Assembly: GCF_008710275.1 (NCBI RefSeq)
Contig: NZ_VYQE01000006.1
Location: 124,001 to 188,000 of the forward strand
Origin: Histidinibacterium aquaticum
GTDB taxonomy: Bacteria; Pseudomonadota; Alphaproteobacteria; Rhodobacterales; Rhodobacteraceae
DNA length: 64,000 bases
Direction of reading: 5' to 3'
Positions 41,540 to 50,605 of this stretch are shown piece after piece. Position 1 is the stretch's first letter, and every line of letters begins with the position of its first letter. Position numbers and translations under genes: made by a program. Below the pieces are notes generated by a model. The model ran no database searches and had not been told where the DNA came from. It worked only from the letters and a program-made list of their open reading frames with translations.

Positions 41540-42037
41540 TCAGGCCCCCGTGGTCCGCCGAACCTCGTAGGGAGTATCGAACCAGTACTCCTCCAGGTTG
41601 GCCCCCTCCCCGATCCGGTCCACTACGGCGAAGAGCCCCGGCGCATGGAGCGGCGTGAGCACCCCGTGCCAGACCCCGCGCCGGAGGTTCACCGCCTGTC
41701 CCGCCTCGGTCAGAAAGGCGCGCGGCCGCCCCGGCCGGCCCGCCAGGTCCGGCGCGACGATGACGAGGAAGGGATCGAGGCTCATCGGCACGAAGGCCTG
41801 GCTCCCCTCGGGATGCCGCTCCACCATCTCCAGCGTCAGCGGCAGCTCCCGCGGCTCCGCCCGGAAGAGGCTGATCCCCGCGCGGCCCGCCCCGAAATCC
41901 ATCCGTGCCCGGTCATGGTAGCGGCCGCAGAGACCCTGGTTGATGATCCGGTCCGGCTCCCCCGCGCAGTCCAGGACCTCGCCGTAGCCGCCGAAGGCCT
42001 CCGCCGTGATCGGCTCGACCGAGATCGCCTCCACCAT
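41540..42037 (-). CDS. allA: Ureidoglycolate lyase
   Basis: A 165-residue enzyme of cupin fold that splits ureidoglycolate to glyoxylate and urea in purine/allantoin breakdown. INQGLCGRYHDRARMDFGAG, MVERHPEGSQAFVPMSLDPF, LTEAGQAVNLRRGVWHGVLT and NLEEYWFDTPYEV are the family blocks, including the His residues of the metal or substrate site. It is divergent from puuD with about 117 bases between. Together with guaD and puuD it marks a purine catabolism pathway. Confidence 0.92.
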   Translation of the reverse strand: MVEAISVEPITAEAFGGYGEVLDCAGEPDRIINQGLCGRYHDRARMDFGAGRAGISLFRAEPRELPLTLEMVERHPEGSQAFVPMSLDPFLVIVAPDLAGRPGRPRAFLTEAGQAVNLRRGVWHGVLTPLHAPGLFAVVDRIGEGANLEEYWFDTPYEVRRTTGA

Positions 42038-42154
42038 GCCCGCGTCCCCGCTGTCCTGCCCATTTCCGCGTCATCGCGACCCGGTCGGGCCCGCTCCCCT
42101 TGAGCCTCCCCCGAAAATCGCGGCAAGTGCAAGCGAGGGACGAAAGGACGAGCC

Positions 42155-43402
42155 ATGTACGATTACGCTGTGCTCTGGGATTGGGCGGGCTTCGCGGTCC
42201 GCTGGCTTCATGTCATCACGGCCATCGCCTGGATCGGCTCGTCGTTCTACTTCATCGCCCTCGACCTCGGCCTGAACCGGAACATCCCCGGCCCCGCAGA
42301 CGGCGAGGAATGGCAGGTCCACGGCGGCGGCTTCTACCACATCCGCAAGTATCTCGTGGCCCCCGACGCGATGCCCGAGCACCTGACCTGGTTCAAATGG
42401 GAGAGTTATTCCACCTGGCTCTCCGGAGCGGCGCTTCTGGCCATCATCTACTGGGTGGGGGGCGAGCTCTACCTCATCGACCCGCAGAAGGCGGACCTCG
42501 CCCTCTGGCAGGGCATCCTGATCTCGGCGGGCTCGCTCGGCCTGGGCTGGGTGCTCTACGACCTGCTCTGCAAGTCACCGCTGGGGGACCGGCCGACGAC
42601 GCTGATGCTGCTGCTCTTCGTCATCCTCGTCGCCATGTCCTGGGGCTACCACCAGGTCTTCTCCGGCCGGGCTGCGATGCTCCACCTCGGCGCGTTTACC
42701 GCGACGATCATGACGGCCAACGTCTTCTTCATCATCATGCCGAATCAGCGGGTGGTGGTCGCCGACCTCAAGGCGGGCCGGAAACCCGACGCGAAATACG
42801 GCAAGATCGCCAAGCTCCGGTCGACCCATAACAACTACCTGACGCTGCCGGTGGTCTTCCTGATGCTGTCGAACCACTACCCGCTGGCGACCTCGACCCA
42901 GTACGCCTGGATCATCGCCGCGCTGGTCTTCCTGATGGGCGTCACCATCCGGCACTTCTTCAACACGATGCACGCCCGCGGCGGCACTCCGTGGTGGACC
43001 TGGGCCGCCACCGTGCTTCTCTTCATCGGCATCGCCTGGCTCTCCACCGCGCCCCTCCGGCAGGAGACCTACGAGGAGGCCGAGGCCCGCCCCCTCACCC
43101 CGCTCGAGTCGCGCTTCGCCGAGGCCGAGGGGTTCGACGCGGCGCATGACATCGTCGTCGGCCGCTGCTCCATGTGCCACGCCCGAGAGCCCGTCTGGGG
43201 GAGCATGCAGTGGGCGCCCAAGGGCGTACTGCTCGAAACCCGGTCCGACGTCGCCCGCAATGCGCGGGCGATCTACCTGCAGGCGGGCGTGACCCACGCC
43301 ATGCCGCCGGGCAATCTCACCGCCATGGAGCCAGAGCACCGCGCGGCGCTTCGCGCGTGGTATCTCGCGGCAACGGACAAGGGTCCGGCTCCGGACGCCT
43401 GA
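42155..43402 (+). CDS. puuD: Urate hydroxylase PuuD (membrane, C-terminal cytochrome c)
   Basis: A 415-residue membrane protein with eight or so helices and a C-terminal cytochrome-c domain. VRWLHVITAIAWIGSSFYFI, LTWFKWESYSTWLSGAALL and FWxxM-like haem/helix blocks match PuuD, the membrane urate oxidase of alphaproteobacteria. The haem site CSMCHA lies near residue 337, with a later Met as probable axial ligand (THAMPPGNLTAM). It oxidises urate to 5-hydroxyisourate, passing electrons to the respiratory chain. It is divergent from allA. Confidence 0.93.
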   Translation: MYDYAVLWDWAGFAVRWLHVITAIAWIGSSFYFIALDLGLNRNIPGPADGEEWQVHGGGFYHIRKYLVAPDAMPEHLTWFKWESYSTWLSGAALLAIIYWVGGELYLIDPQKADLALWQGILISAGSLGLGWVLYDLLCKSPLGDRPTTLMLLLFVILVAMSWGYHQVFSGRAAMLHLGAFTATIMTANVFFIIMPNQRVVVADLKAGRKPDAKYGKIAKLRSTHNNYLTLPVVFLMLSNHYPLATSTQYAWIIAALVFLMGVTIRHFFNTMHARGGTPWWTWAATVLLFIGIAWLSTAPLRQETYEEAEARPLTPLESRFAEAEGFDAAHDIVVGRCSMCHAREPVWGSMQWAPKGVLLETRSDVARNARAIYLQAGVTHAMPPGNLTAMEPEHRAALRAWYLAATDKGPAPDA

Positions 43403-43412
43403 CCGGGCGCTG

Positions 43413-43428
43413 CCGGACACATGTCCGG
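43413..43428. repeat. GGACA/TGTCC dyad after puuD
   Basis: CCGGACA-CA-TGTCCGG has seven-base arms, 10 bases past the puuD stop. No T-run follows. It has the GGACA-N2-TGTCC core also seen at 6075-6086. Confidence 0.5.
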
Positions 43429-43495
43429 GAACGCTGCCCTTGCGTCACATTCCGCATTCGAACAGGCTCGGCGCGGGACAGAAGGGGACAGGCTC

Positions 43496-44485
43496 ATGAT
43501 GGATTTCAGCGCGACCAAAGCCTTTGCGATCATGCGGAAGACGGCGCCGTTCGTGATTTTCCGGATGCTCGTCTATTTCGGGATCGCTGTCGCCTACGTG
43601 GTGGTCACCGGCGCGGGCGCCGGGATCGGCTGGGGCATCGGCAACTTCGGCGACGCGGATTTCCAGGCGGGCAGCACTTTCTACGGAGGGGTCATCGGCT
43701 TCGCCCTGACGGCGGGCGTGATCTACTTCCTGCGCGAATACCTCCTCTACATCGTGAAGGCCGGGCACATCGCCGTGATGGTCGAGTACCTCGAGGGCCG
43801 CGACTTGCCGAAGGGCCAGGGCCAGATCGCCTACGCGCGCGAGATCGTCACCCAGCGGTTCGGCGAGGCCTCGGTCCTCTTCGCCGTCGACCAGCTTATC
43901 AAGGGCGTGGTGCGCGCCATCACCGGCCTGATCCAGGGGCTCATGACCGTCCTGCCGATCCCTGGGCTGTCCCAGCTCATGGGGATCGTCCGGGCCTACC
44001 TTCGCATGGCGGTCGGGCTGGTCGACGAGGTCATCCTCGCGCACAACATCCGCACGAAGTCCGAGAACCCCTACGCCTCCGCGAAGGAGGCGCTGGTGCT
44101 CTATGCGCAGAACGGCAAGGCGATGCTGACGAACGCGGCCTGGCTCACGCTCATCACCTGGGCGGTGTCGATCTTCGTCTTCTTCATCATGCTCGCGCCG
44201 GCGGCGGCGGTCGTCTACATCCTGCCTGGCGCCTGGTCCGCCGGCGGCTTCGTCTTCGCGGTCCTCTTCGCCTGGGCGGTCAAGGTCGCGCTGATCGAGC
44301 CCTTCGCGATCGCCTGCCTGCTGCAGGCCTACTTCAAGGTCACGGATGGACAGGAGCCCAACCCCGAGTGGCAGGCCCAGCTCGATCAGACCTCGGACAA
44401 GTTCAAGAAACTGGGTGAACGCGCCGTCTCCTGGGCTGGCGGGAGAGGCCGGACGCCCCGAGGGGCCACACCCGAGACCGCCTGA
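43496..44485 (+). CDS. Multi-helix membrane protein of unknown function
   Basis: A 329-residue protein with about five to six membrane helices: VIFRMLVYFGIAVAYVVVTG, the glycine-rich GAGAGIGWGIG, VIGFALTAGVIYFLREYLLY, then after a soluble middle (about 90-200, KGQGQIAYAREIVTQRFGEA) WAVSIFVFFIMLAPAAAVVY and VFAVLFAWAVKVALIEPFAI. No family was recognised, but the layout looks like a conserved alphaproteobacterial membrane protein. ATG 43496 is chosen over 43421 because GAAGGGGACAGG precedes it. A weak terminator separates it from hisB. Confidence 0.72.
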   Translation: MMDFSATKAFAIMRKTAPFVIFRMLVYFGIAVAYVVVTGAGAGIGWGIGNFGDADFQAGSTFYGGVIGFALTAGVIYFLREYLLYIVKAGHIAVMVEYLEGRDLPKGQGQIAYAREIVTQRFGEASVLFAVDQLIKGVVRAITGLIQGLMTVLPIPGLSQLMGIVRAYLRMAVGLVDEVILAHNIRTKSENPYASAKEALVLYAQNGKAMLTNAAWLTLITWAVSIFVFFIMLAPAAAVVYILPGAWSAGGFVFAVLFAWAVKVALIEPFAIACLLQAYFKVTDGQEPNPEWQAQLDQTSDKFKKLGERAVSWAGGRGRTPRGATPETA

Positions 44486-44511
44486 CCCCAACCGAGCCTC
44501 GGGGCGCTTTT
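44486..44511 (+). terminator. Weak terminator before hisB
   Basis: CCCC and GGGG enclose an 11-base loop region (44486-44504), followed shortly by TTTT (44508-44511). The stem is short. It may reduce read-through into hisB. Confidence 0.35.
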
Positions 44512-44563
44512 CACGGAGGGACGCGCTGCCTATAAGCGGCGCGTTCCTGCTTGCGGAGAGCCC

Positions 44564-45151
44564 ATGCGACGCGCGACCATTTCCAGACGGACGTCCGAAA
44601 CCGTCATCGAGGTGACGATCGACCTCGACGGCACCGGCACCTACGACAACCGGACGGGTGTCGGCTTTTTCGATCACATGCTGGACCAGCTCGCCCGGCA
44701 CTCGCTGATCGACATGACCGTGCGCTGCGACGGCGACCTGCACATCGACGACCACCACACGGTGGAGGACGTGGGCATCGCCCTCGGCCAGGCCCTGCGT
44801 GAGGCGCTCGGCGAGAAGCGCGGTATCCGCCGCTACGGCGATTGCCACCTGGCGATGGACGACGCGCTCGTCCGCGCCGCGCTCGACCTCTCCGGCCGGC
44901 CCTATCTCGTCTGCAATCTCGACCTGCCGTCGCAGAAGATCGGCAGCTTCGACAGCGAGCTTGTGCGCGAGTTCTTCCAGGCCTTCTCGACACATGGCGG
45001 GATCACCCTTCACATCGATCGGCTCCACGGGATCAACGGCCACCACATTGCCGAAGCCGCCTTCAAGGCGGTCGCCCGAGCACTGCGAGTGGCTGTGGAG
45101 CCCGACCCGCGCAAGTCCGACGCCATCCCTTCGACCAAGGGGGCATTGTGA
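44564..45151 (+). CDS. hisB: Imidazoleglycerol-phosphate dehydratase
   Basis: A 195-residue monofunctional HisB, the sixth step of histidine synthesis. [20 protein letters not shown] near residue 63 and [20 protein letters not shown] near the C-terminus supply the His/Glu metal clusters; [20 protein letters not shown] is the N-terminal block. The sequence is full length. Its stop overlaps the GTG of hisH (GTGA). Confidence 0.97.
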   Translation: MRRATISRRTSETVIEVTIDLDGTGTYDNRTGVGFFDHMLDQLARHSLIDMTVRCDGDLHIDDHHTVEDVGIALGQALREALGEKRGIRRYGDCHLAMDDALVRAALDLSGRPYLVCNLDLPSQKIGSFDSELVREFFQAFSTHGGITLHIDRLHGINGHHIAEAAFKAVARALRVAVEPDPRKSDAIPSTKGAL

Positions 45152-45786
45152 GCACGGTTCTCGTCGATTTCGCGGGCGGCAACCTGCACTCGGCGCAGAA
45201 GGCCTTCGAACGCATGGCCGCCGAGGTCGGCGGCGGGCCGGTGACGGTGAGCGCCGATCCCGATGTGGTGGCTTCGGCCGACCGGCTGGTCCTGCCGGGA
45301 GACGGCGCTTTCGCCGCCTGCCGTTCGGCACTGGACGACTGTCCGGGACTGCCGGAGGCGCTGCGCCAGGCCGTCGAGGTGGAGGGTCATCCGCTTCTGG
45401 GCATCTGTGTGGGGATGCAGCTTCTGGCCAGCGTCGGCTACGAATACGAGACAGCCGAGGGCTTCGGCTGGATCCCCGGTGCCATCCGCCGGATCGCGCC
45501 GTCCGACCCGGCCCTGAAGATCCCCCACATGGGATGGAACGACCTGGTGGTCGAACGCGCGCATCCCGTGATGGAAGGCGTGGCGACGGGCGATCACGCC
45601 TACTTCGTCCACTCCTACCAGATGGAGGTCGAGCGGCCGGCGGACCGGCTGGCGCATGTCGACTACGGCGGCCCCGTGACCGCCATCGTCGCACACGACA
45701 CGGTCGTCGGGACCCAGTTCCATCCGGAGAAGAGTCAGGCGACGGGGCTTCGCCTCATCGCCAATTTCCTCTCCTGGCGGCCCTAG
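45148..45786 (+). CDS. hisH: Imidazole glycerol phosphate synthase, glutaminase subunit
   Basis: A 212-residue class I glutamine amidotransferase that supplies ammonia to HisF. The nucleophile Cys87 is in [15 protein letters not shown], the His/Glu pair in [10 protein letters not shown], and IPHMGWNDL is the HisH-specific block. GTG 45148 overlaps the hisB stop. hisA, hisF and hisE are not next but about 4 kb further on, past a TetR/ABC insert. Confidence 0.96.
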   Translation: MSTVLVDFAGGNLHSAQKAFERMAAEVGGGPVTVSADPDVVASADRLVLPGDGAFAACRSALDDCPGLPEALRQAVEVEGHPLLGICVGMQLLASVGYEYETAEGFGWIPGAIRRIAPSDPALKIPHMGWNDLVVERAHPVMEGVATGDHAYFVHSYQMEVERPADRLAHVDYGGPVTAIVAHDTVVGTQFHPEKSQATGLRLIANFLSWRP

Positions 45787-45792
45787 CCTGCC

Positions 45793-46353
45793 TCAGGCAG
45801 CGACCGGAACCGGCAGCAGCGGCCGGACCATGGTGCTGAGCCTCTCCTCCAGGTCGCCGGTGAGCGCCGCGTCCTTCTTGGCGACCCAGTCCTCCAGCAC
45901 GGCGAGCAGTCCCGCCACGACGAAGCGCACGGTCTCCGGTGCCGGCTCCTGCCCGCTACGCCGCAGCTCGATGGCGAGCAGGCTCTCCACGCGCAGGGCG
46001 AGCTTACGGCGCAGGTCCGCCGGACCGCGCAGGCCCAGGACCTCGCGGTAGAGCGGCCGCAGGCTGCGGACATGCCAGGAGAGCCAGGCCAGCGTCAGCA
46101 GACGGCCCTCTCTCCGGACGAGCCCGCCCATCTCCTCCTCGGCGCCGGTCAGGGCGCGATCCACGAGAAGGTGCAGGACCGCGGCCTTGCCGGTAAAATG
46201 CGCGTAGACGGACGATCGTGCGAGATCGGCGCGATCCGCCAGGTCCTGGACCGAGGCACTGTGCCACCGACCCTCCTCCAGCATCGCCTGCGCCGCCATC
46301 GCCAACCGCGCCCGCGTGCGCCGCACTCTTCTGTCCGTCAGGTCCCTCGGCAT
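45793..46353 (-). CDS. TetR-family regulator
   Basis: A 186-residue TetR-type regulator. The N-terminal helix-turn-helix is RARLAMAAQAMLEEGRWHSA, then VQDLADRADLARSSVYAHFT and GKAAVLHLLVD; the remainder is a helical ligand domain. CGGAGGAGGGCAGC precedes ATG 46353, so the frame to 46386 is rejected. It is followed on the other side of a 92-base gap by the ABC genes ending at 46446, and faces hisH. It may control the ABC importer; there is no direct evidence. Confidence 0.85.
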   Translation of the reverse strand: MPRDLTDRRVRRTRARLAMAAQAMLEEGRWHSASVQDLADRADLARSSVYAHFTGKAAVLHLLVDRALTGAEEEMGGLVRREGRLLTLAWLSWHVRSLRPLYREVLGLRGPADLRRKLALRVESLLAIELRRSGQEPAPETVRFVVAGLLAVLEDWVAKKDAALTGDLEERLSTMVRPLLPVPVAA

Positions 46354-46445
46354 GCTGCCCTCCTCCGAAAGTTTGTCCGGGGGCAAGCTACTCGACCGAA
46401 GGTTGATGATTGGTTAACGGACGGCGCTCCAATTTTGGGCGCGTG

Positions 46446-47291
46446 TCACGTCGGCGATCTTTCCGCCCATCCGGCGAATATTTTCTCAAGCGCGACAACG
46501 ACATAGTAGAGAACGATCCCGAGGAACGCGAGCGCGATGAGGACCGCGAACATCAGCGGGTAGTCGGAATTCGTCTTGCCGCTGTCGAACAGCGCTCCGA
46601 GCCCGCGTCCATGGGGCGAGACGATTTCCATCAGGTTCGTCCCGATGAAGGCGAGAGTCACGGCGACCTTGAGCGCGCCGAAGAACTCCGGAAGCGTCTT
46701 GGGCAGGGCGATCTTCCAGAAAATCGTCGTCTGGCTGGCCCCCAGCGACCGCAGGATGTCGCGGTATTCCGGCTCCAGCGTGGACAGGCCGATGGAAACG
46801 GACACGGCTATGGGAAAGAAGGAAATCATGAAGGCGATCAGGACGGTATTGAAGTCGTGCGCGCCGACGAACATTAGCGCGACGATCGGGACGACCGTCG
46901 CCTTCGGGATCGCGTTGAAGCCGACCAGAAGCGGATAGAGCGCCTCGCGCATGACCCGCGAGAACCCCATGACCATGCCGATCAGCACACCGACGATGAC
47001 TGCGAGGACAAGGCCGACGACCGTCCGCCAGAGCGTCTGCCAGCCCATGACGAGGAAGAGCGACCAGTAGTCCGCGTAGGCCGGCGGCAGGTCCGACGGC
47101 GAGGCCATGACGTAGTCCGGCCAGCCGTTGACCCGGACCAGCAGTTCCCAGAGGACGAGGAAGACGACGACCGCCGCGAGCGGCGCCACCACGGCGCGGC
47201 TGGTCAGGAAGGAGGCGACCGACCTGGCGTGCGGCGCTGCCGCATCCTTCGCGCTGGTCAGGGGCGTGGGAACATAAGCCATTGGCGTCAC
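46446..47291 (-). CDS. ABC transporter permease, SsuC/TauC-type
   Basis: A 281-residue permease with six helices and the inner-membrane component motif ILRSLGASQTTIFWKIALPK followed by TLPEFFGALKVAVTLAF. The layout matches the nitrate/sulfonate/taurine/thiamine-precursor importers. GTG 47291 overlaps the ATPase stop (GTGA); an ATG at 47282 is the alternative start. It works with the ATPase and binding protein encoded just upstream. Substrate cannot be read. Confidence 0.9.
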   Translation of the reverse strand: MTPMAYVPTPLTSAKDAAAPHARSVASFLTSRAVVAPLAAVVVFLVLWELLVRVNGWPDYVMASPSDLPPAYADYWSLFLVMGWQTLWRTVVGLVLAVIVGVLIGMVMGFSRVMREALYPLLVGFNAIPKATVVPIVALMFVGAHDFNTVLIAFMISFFPIAVSVSIGLSTLEPEYRDILRSLGASQTTIFWKIALPKTLPEFFGALKVAVTLAFIGTNLMEIVSPHGRGLGALFDSGKTNSDYPLMFAVLIALAFLGIVLYYVVVALEKIFAGWAERSPT

Positions 47292-48130
47292 ACCATTCCT
47301 TGAGCGGTCGAGCCCGGCGGCGGCTCGGGGACCTCATCAGCCTCCGGCTGCGCGGGCGCGCGGCCCTGGGCCACCTCGATCTGGTGCCGGAGAATGTTGA
47401 GCATTTCGGCCGCCTCGGGCGTGTAGAGGTGATCGAGATCGCGTGGACCCGTGTCCGGTACGTCGAGAACGTATTGTGTCCGGGCGGGCCGTTGGGAGAG
47501 CACGACGACCTGGTCGGCCAGGAAGATGGATTCGCGCAGATCGTGGGTGATGAGGACGCAGGTGAAGGGCTCTTTCGCCTTCACCTGGTGCATGGTCTGC
47601 CAAAGATCCTCTCGCGTGAAGGCATCGAGCGCGCCGAAGGGCTCGTCGAGGATCAGAACATCGGGCTGATGGACGAGTGCACGGCAGAGCGAAGCGCGCT
47701 GGCGCATGCCGCCGGAAAGCTCCGATGGACGCTTGTCTTCGAAGCCCTCCAGGCCGACGAGCGCCAGCAGGTAGCGAGCCCGCTCCTCCTGCTCGCGGCG
47801 GGACATCTTCGAGGCGACGATCTCCAGCGGGAGCATCACGTTCTTAAGGATCGTCCGCCATTCCAGCATCACCGGATTCTGGAAGGCCATGCCGACCGTT
47901 GAGCGCGGCGAGGTCACGCGTTTTCCGTGCAGCCAGACCTCTCCCTCGTCCGGCTTCATCAGGCCCGCGATCAGCTTGGTCAGCGTGGACTTGCCACAGC
48001 CCGAGGGGCCCACCACCGCGACGAAACCGCCCTCGGGGACGGAGATGTCGAGCCCGTCCAGCACCGGCAGACGCCCGTCCTGGGTCTGGTAGGCGTGCCG
48101 CACGTTCTTGATGTCGATGAGCTTGTCCAC
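47288..48130 (-). CDS. ABC transporter ATPase, SsuB/TauB-type
   Basis: A 280-residue ATPase. Walker A VGPSGCGKSTLTKLIAGL, Q-loop MAFQNPVMLEWRTILKNVML, signature LSGGMRQRASLCRALVHQPD and Walker B VLILDEPFGALDAFTRE are all present. GTG 48130 (VDKLIDIKNVRHAYQTQD) is preferred, with GGGGGA before it. It powers the SsuC-like permease. Its start lies 21 bases past a strong hairpin that follows the binding-protein gene. Confidence 0.92.
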   Translation of the reverse strand: MDKLIDIKNVRHAYQTQDGRLPVLDGLDISVPEGGFVAVVGPSGCGKSTLTKLIAGLMKPDEGEVWLHGKRVTSPRSTVGMAFQNPVMLEWRTILKNVMLPLEIVASKMSRREQEERARYLLALVGLEGFEDKRPSELSGGMRQRASLCRALVHQPDVLILDEPFGALDAFTREDLWQTMHQVKAKEPFTCVLITHDLRESIFLADQVVVLSQRPARTQYVLDVPDTGPRDLDHLYTPEAAEMLNILRHQIEVAQGRAPAQPEADEVPEPPPGSTAQGMV

Positions 48131-48151
48131 GCGTCCCCCGCGGCGCTGGCT

Positions 48152-48181
48152 GGACACGGGCCCCCTAGAGGACCCGTGTCC
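48152..48181 (-). repeat. Intra-operon hairpin between binding-protein and ATPase genes
   Basis: GGACACGGG (48152-48160) and CCCGTGTCC (48173-48181) form a perfect nine-pair stem with a 12-base loop, directly after the binding-protein stop (48190) on the minus strand. No T-run follows. Such hairpins often raise the amount of binding protein over the membrane parts by protecting the upstream message. Confidence 0.65.
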
Positions 48182-48189
48182 GCTTTCGA

Positions 48190-49191
48190 TCATTCGAGCG
48201 AGAAGCCGCCCTCCGGCAGGTATTCACCGGTGAAGTAGAGGCTCGCGTCCGGTTCCTGCTCGAACTGGTAGGTCGAGGCGATCTGCTCGAGCGCGCTCTC
48301 CATGCGCGCGTCGTCGATCGGGCCGAAGCCGTTCTCCATGGTCCAGTCGGTCATGACGTTTGCGTCGATCGAGAGCTGGAGGCGGCGCTGTTCGAGCTCC
48401 GCGTCGGCGGCAGGGTTGCGCTCCATCAGGCTGGCCGTGGCCGCTTCGGGATCGGCGATGGCGTCCTGCCAGCCCTTCGCCACGGCCCGGAGAAAGCCCT
48501 CGATCACCTCCGGATTTTCCGAGGCATATTCGGTGTTTACGATGACCGCATTGCCATAGAGGTCGACCCCGTGATCGGCCATCAGGATGGTGGAGATGTC
48601 GTCCTCGGGGATGCCGAGACGCACGAGGTTCAGGTAGGACGAGAAGGAGAAGCCGGTGATCGCGTCGACCTCGCCCTCGGCCAGCATGGGCTCGCGCGTG
48701 GGAAAGCCCACCGGCTCGACGGTGATCTCGTCCATGTTCAGATCGTTCTCGGCGGCGAAGATCGGGAACTGCGCCCAGGCGCCGTCCGGCGGCGGCGCGC
48801 CAAGGGTGCGGCCCATGAGGTCGGCCGGCTCCTCGACGCCCTGGGACACGCGCCCGATCACGGCGAAGGGCGGCTTGTCATAAACCATCATCACCGCGGT
48901 CACCGGGGCGCCAGGGTTCTGGTCGAGGAACTTGATGAGCGAATTGATGTCGGCGAAGCCCACGGGAAACGCACCCGTGGCCACTTTCGGAATGGCGTCC
49001 AACGACCCGTTTCCGGCGGAAATTTCCACGTCGAGGCCCTCTTCCTCGAAGTAGCCGTTGTCGATGGCCAGGAAGTAGGGCGCGGCGGGGCCTTCGAACT
49101 TCCAGTCGAGCGCGAAGGGCACTTCGGTCTGCGCGGCGGCCGAGCCCGCCGTGACGACTAGGCCCAGGGCAAATGCGTGCTTCAGGAACAA
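48190..49191 (-). CDS. ABC substrate-binding protein, NMT1/THI5-like
   Basis: A 333-residue exported binding protein. TTG 49191 is chosen: AGGAG with good spacing precedes it, and the product begins with a signal peptide (MFLKHAFALGLVVTAGSAAA). FALDWKFEGPAAPYFLAIDN, then GYFEEEGLDVEISAGNGSLD and VATGAFPVGFADINSLIKFL match NMT1/THI5-type binding proteins of thiamine-pyrimidine, sulfonate or nitrate importers. With the ATPase and permease it makes one importer. Which substrate is open; pyrimidine precursor or a sulfonate are the best guesses. Confidence 0.88.
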   Translation of the reverse strand: MFLKHAFALGLVVTAGSAAAQTEVPFALDWKFEGPAAPYFLAIDNGYFEEEGLDVEISAGNGSLDAIPKVATGAFPVGFADINSLIKFLDQNPGAPVTAVMMVYDKPPFAVIGRVSQGVEEPADLMGRTLGAPPPDGAWAQFPIFAAENDLNMDEITVEPVGFPTREPMLAEGEVDAITGFSFSSYLNLVRLGIPEDDISTILMADHGVDLYGNAVIVNTEYASENPEVIEGFLRAVAKGWQDAIADPEAATASLMERNPAADAELEQRRLQLSIDANVMTDWTMENGFGPIDDARMESALEQIASTYQFEQEPDASLYFTGEYLPEGGFSLE

Positions 49192-49297
49192 GGGACGTCT
49201 CCTCTCTGTCGGTGCGACCGCCTGCCTAGCGCGGTCGCGGGGCCGTGGCACGGCGACACGGAAACCGGCGCCCGCCCGGAAGAGGAGTGTGCTGAAG

Positions 49298-49329
49298 AAC
49301 CGGGCGCCCGGCAAGTCCGGCGCCCGGTT
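49298..49329 (-). terminator. Terminator after the DUF2147 gene
   Basis: AACCGGGCGCC (49298-49308) and GGCGCCCGGTT (49319-49329) form a perfect 11-pair stem, 12 bases past the DUF2147 stop (49342) on the minus strand. TTCTTC follows, a poor T-run. It separates this gene from the ABC binding protein. Confidence 0.6.
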
Positions 49330-49341
49330 ATTGGGCAGAAC

Positions 49342-49728
49342 TCAGTTCACGCGCACCCAGGTGCCCCCGTCGCGGCAGATCCCCAACACGCATCCGGAAA
49401 CGGAGAGCTGATCGCCGGTGAGCTGAAGACGCGAGTTGTAGGTCTTGTCGCGGTCGGGCGACCAGACCTTGCCGCGATACTCTCCGCCACCCGAGGCAGT
49501 GGTGTCGAAGATGATCTGCCGGCCCACATTGGGCGACTCCATGCGCGCGCCCGAGGGATCGCGCGCCTCGATCAGCGTACCGCAAAGCGCGGCGCCACAG
49601 GACTCGACACGCACGATCCCGCGGTTGTTGTTGTCGTCGGGCGCCGTGGCCCAGAGCCCTTCCAGCGGATCGGCGGACGCGGCCCCTGCCAGGACGCAGA
49701 GCGCGAGGCTCAAGACGGTCTTCTTCAT
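49342..49728 (-). CDS. Secreted DUF2147 protein
   Basis: A 128-residue exported protein: signal peptide over about 1-20 (KKTVLSLALCVLAGAASA), then GLWATAPDDNNNRGIVRVES, CGAALCGTLIEARDP and GGGEYRGKVWSPDRDKTYNS. The DUF2147 fold is a small lipocalin-like beta barrel; members occur in the periplasm and have no agreed function. The four Cys may form disulfides. It lies between the ABC importer and hisA, on the minus strand. Confidence 0.87.
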   Translation of the reverse strand: MKKTVLSLALCVLAGAASADPLEGLWATAPDDNNNRGIVRVESCGAALCGTLIEARDPSGARMESPNVGRQIIFDTTASGGGEYRGKVWSPDRDKTYNSRLQLTGDQLSVSGCVLGICRDGGTWVRVN

Positions 49729-49850
49729 CGATTTCCTCCCTTTCGATGCGGGCAGCATCGCGTCATGCCGGCCCGCGGGCCAAGGCTGACCCGGCGTCGG
49801 CTTGCCCCCCGTGACGCAACGTGCTGAAAGCCGCCGAAAGGAGTGCGCCC

Positions 49851-50567
49851 ATGATCCTCTACCCCGCCATCGACCTGAAGGACGGCCAGGCCGTTCGCCT
49901 GCTTCGCGGCGAGATGGAGCAGGCGACGGTCTTCAACGACGATCCCGCGGCGCAGGCCCTGGCCTTTGCCAAGGCCGGCGCGCGGTGGCTGCACCTGGTG
50001 GATCTCAACGGCGCCTTCGCGGGCGAGCCGGTCAACGCCGCACCGGTCGAACGGATCCTCGAGTCGGTAGAGATCCCGACACAGCTCGGCGGCGGCATCC
50101 GCGACATGGGCACGATCGAGCGCTGGCTGGAGAAGGGCCTGTCGCGCGTGATCCTCGGAACGGTCGCGGTGGAGAAGCCGGAGCTCGTGCGCGAGGCGGC
50201 GAAGGCCTTTCCGGGGCAGGTCGCCGTCGGGCTCGACGCCCGCAACGGACGTGTCGCGACCAAGGGCTGGGCGGAAGAGACCGAGCATCAGGTCACCGAT
50301 CTGGCACGCAGCTTCGAGGACGCGGGCATCGCCGCCATCGTCTATACCGACATCGACCGGGACGGCGCGATGGGCGGGCCGAACATCCCGGCGACCGAGG
50401 CGCTGGCCCGCGCGGTCAGCATTCCGGTCATCGCCTCCGGCGGCGTGTCGTCGCTGGCGGACCTGGAGCGGCTCAAGGCCACGGGCGTGATCTCCGGCGC
50501 GATCTCGGGCCGGGCGCTTTACGACGGGGCGCTCGACCTGCGAGAGGCGCTCGACCTGCTGGGCTGA
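49851..50567 (+). CDS. hisA: Phosphoribosylformimino-AICAR ribotide isomerase
   Basis: A 238-residue TIM barrel. Asp8 in [19 protein letters not shown] and Asp in [16 protein letters not shown] are the catalytic pair; [20 protein letters not shown] and [20 protein letters not shown] bind the two phosphate ends. The start at 49851 gives the canonical [10 protein letters not shown]; upstream codons to 49821 are excess. It precedes hisF and hisE, with no other his gene between. Confidence 0.97.
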   Translation: MILYPAIDLKDGQAVRLLRGEMEQATVFNDDPAAQALAFAKAGARWLHLVDLNGAFAGEPVNAAPVERILESVEIPTQLGGGIRDMGTIERWLEKGLSRVILGTVAVEKPELVREAAKAFPGQVAVGLDARNGRVATKGWAEETEHQVTDLARSFEDAGIAAIVYTDIDRDGAMGGPNIPATEALARAVSIPVIASGGVSSLADLERLKATGVISGAISGRALYDGALDLREALDLLG

Positions 50568-50605
50568 CCCTTCCCCCCTGCCCCGATCCCGGCTAACCCT
50601 GCGCC

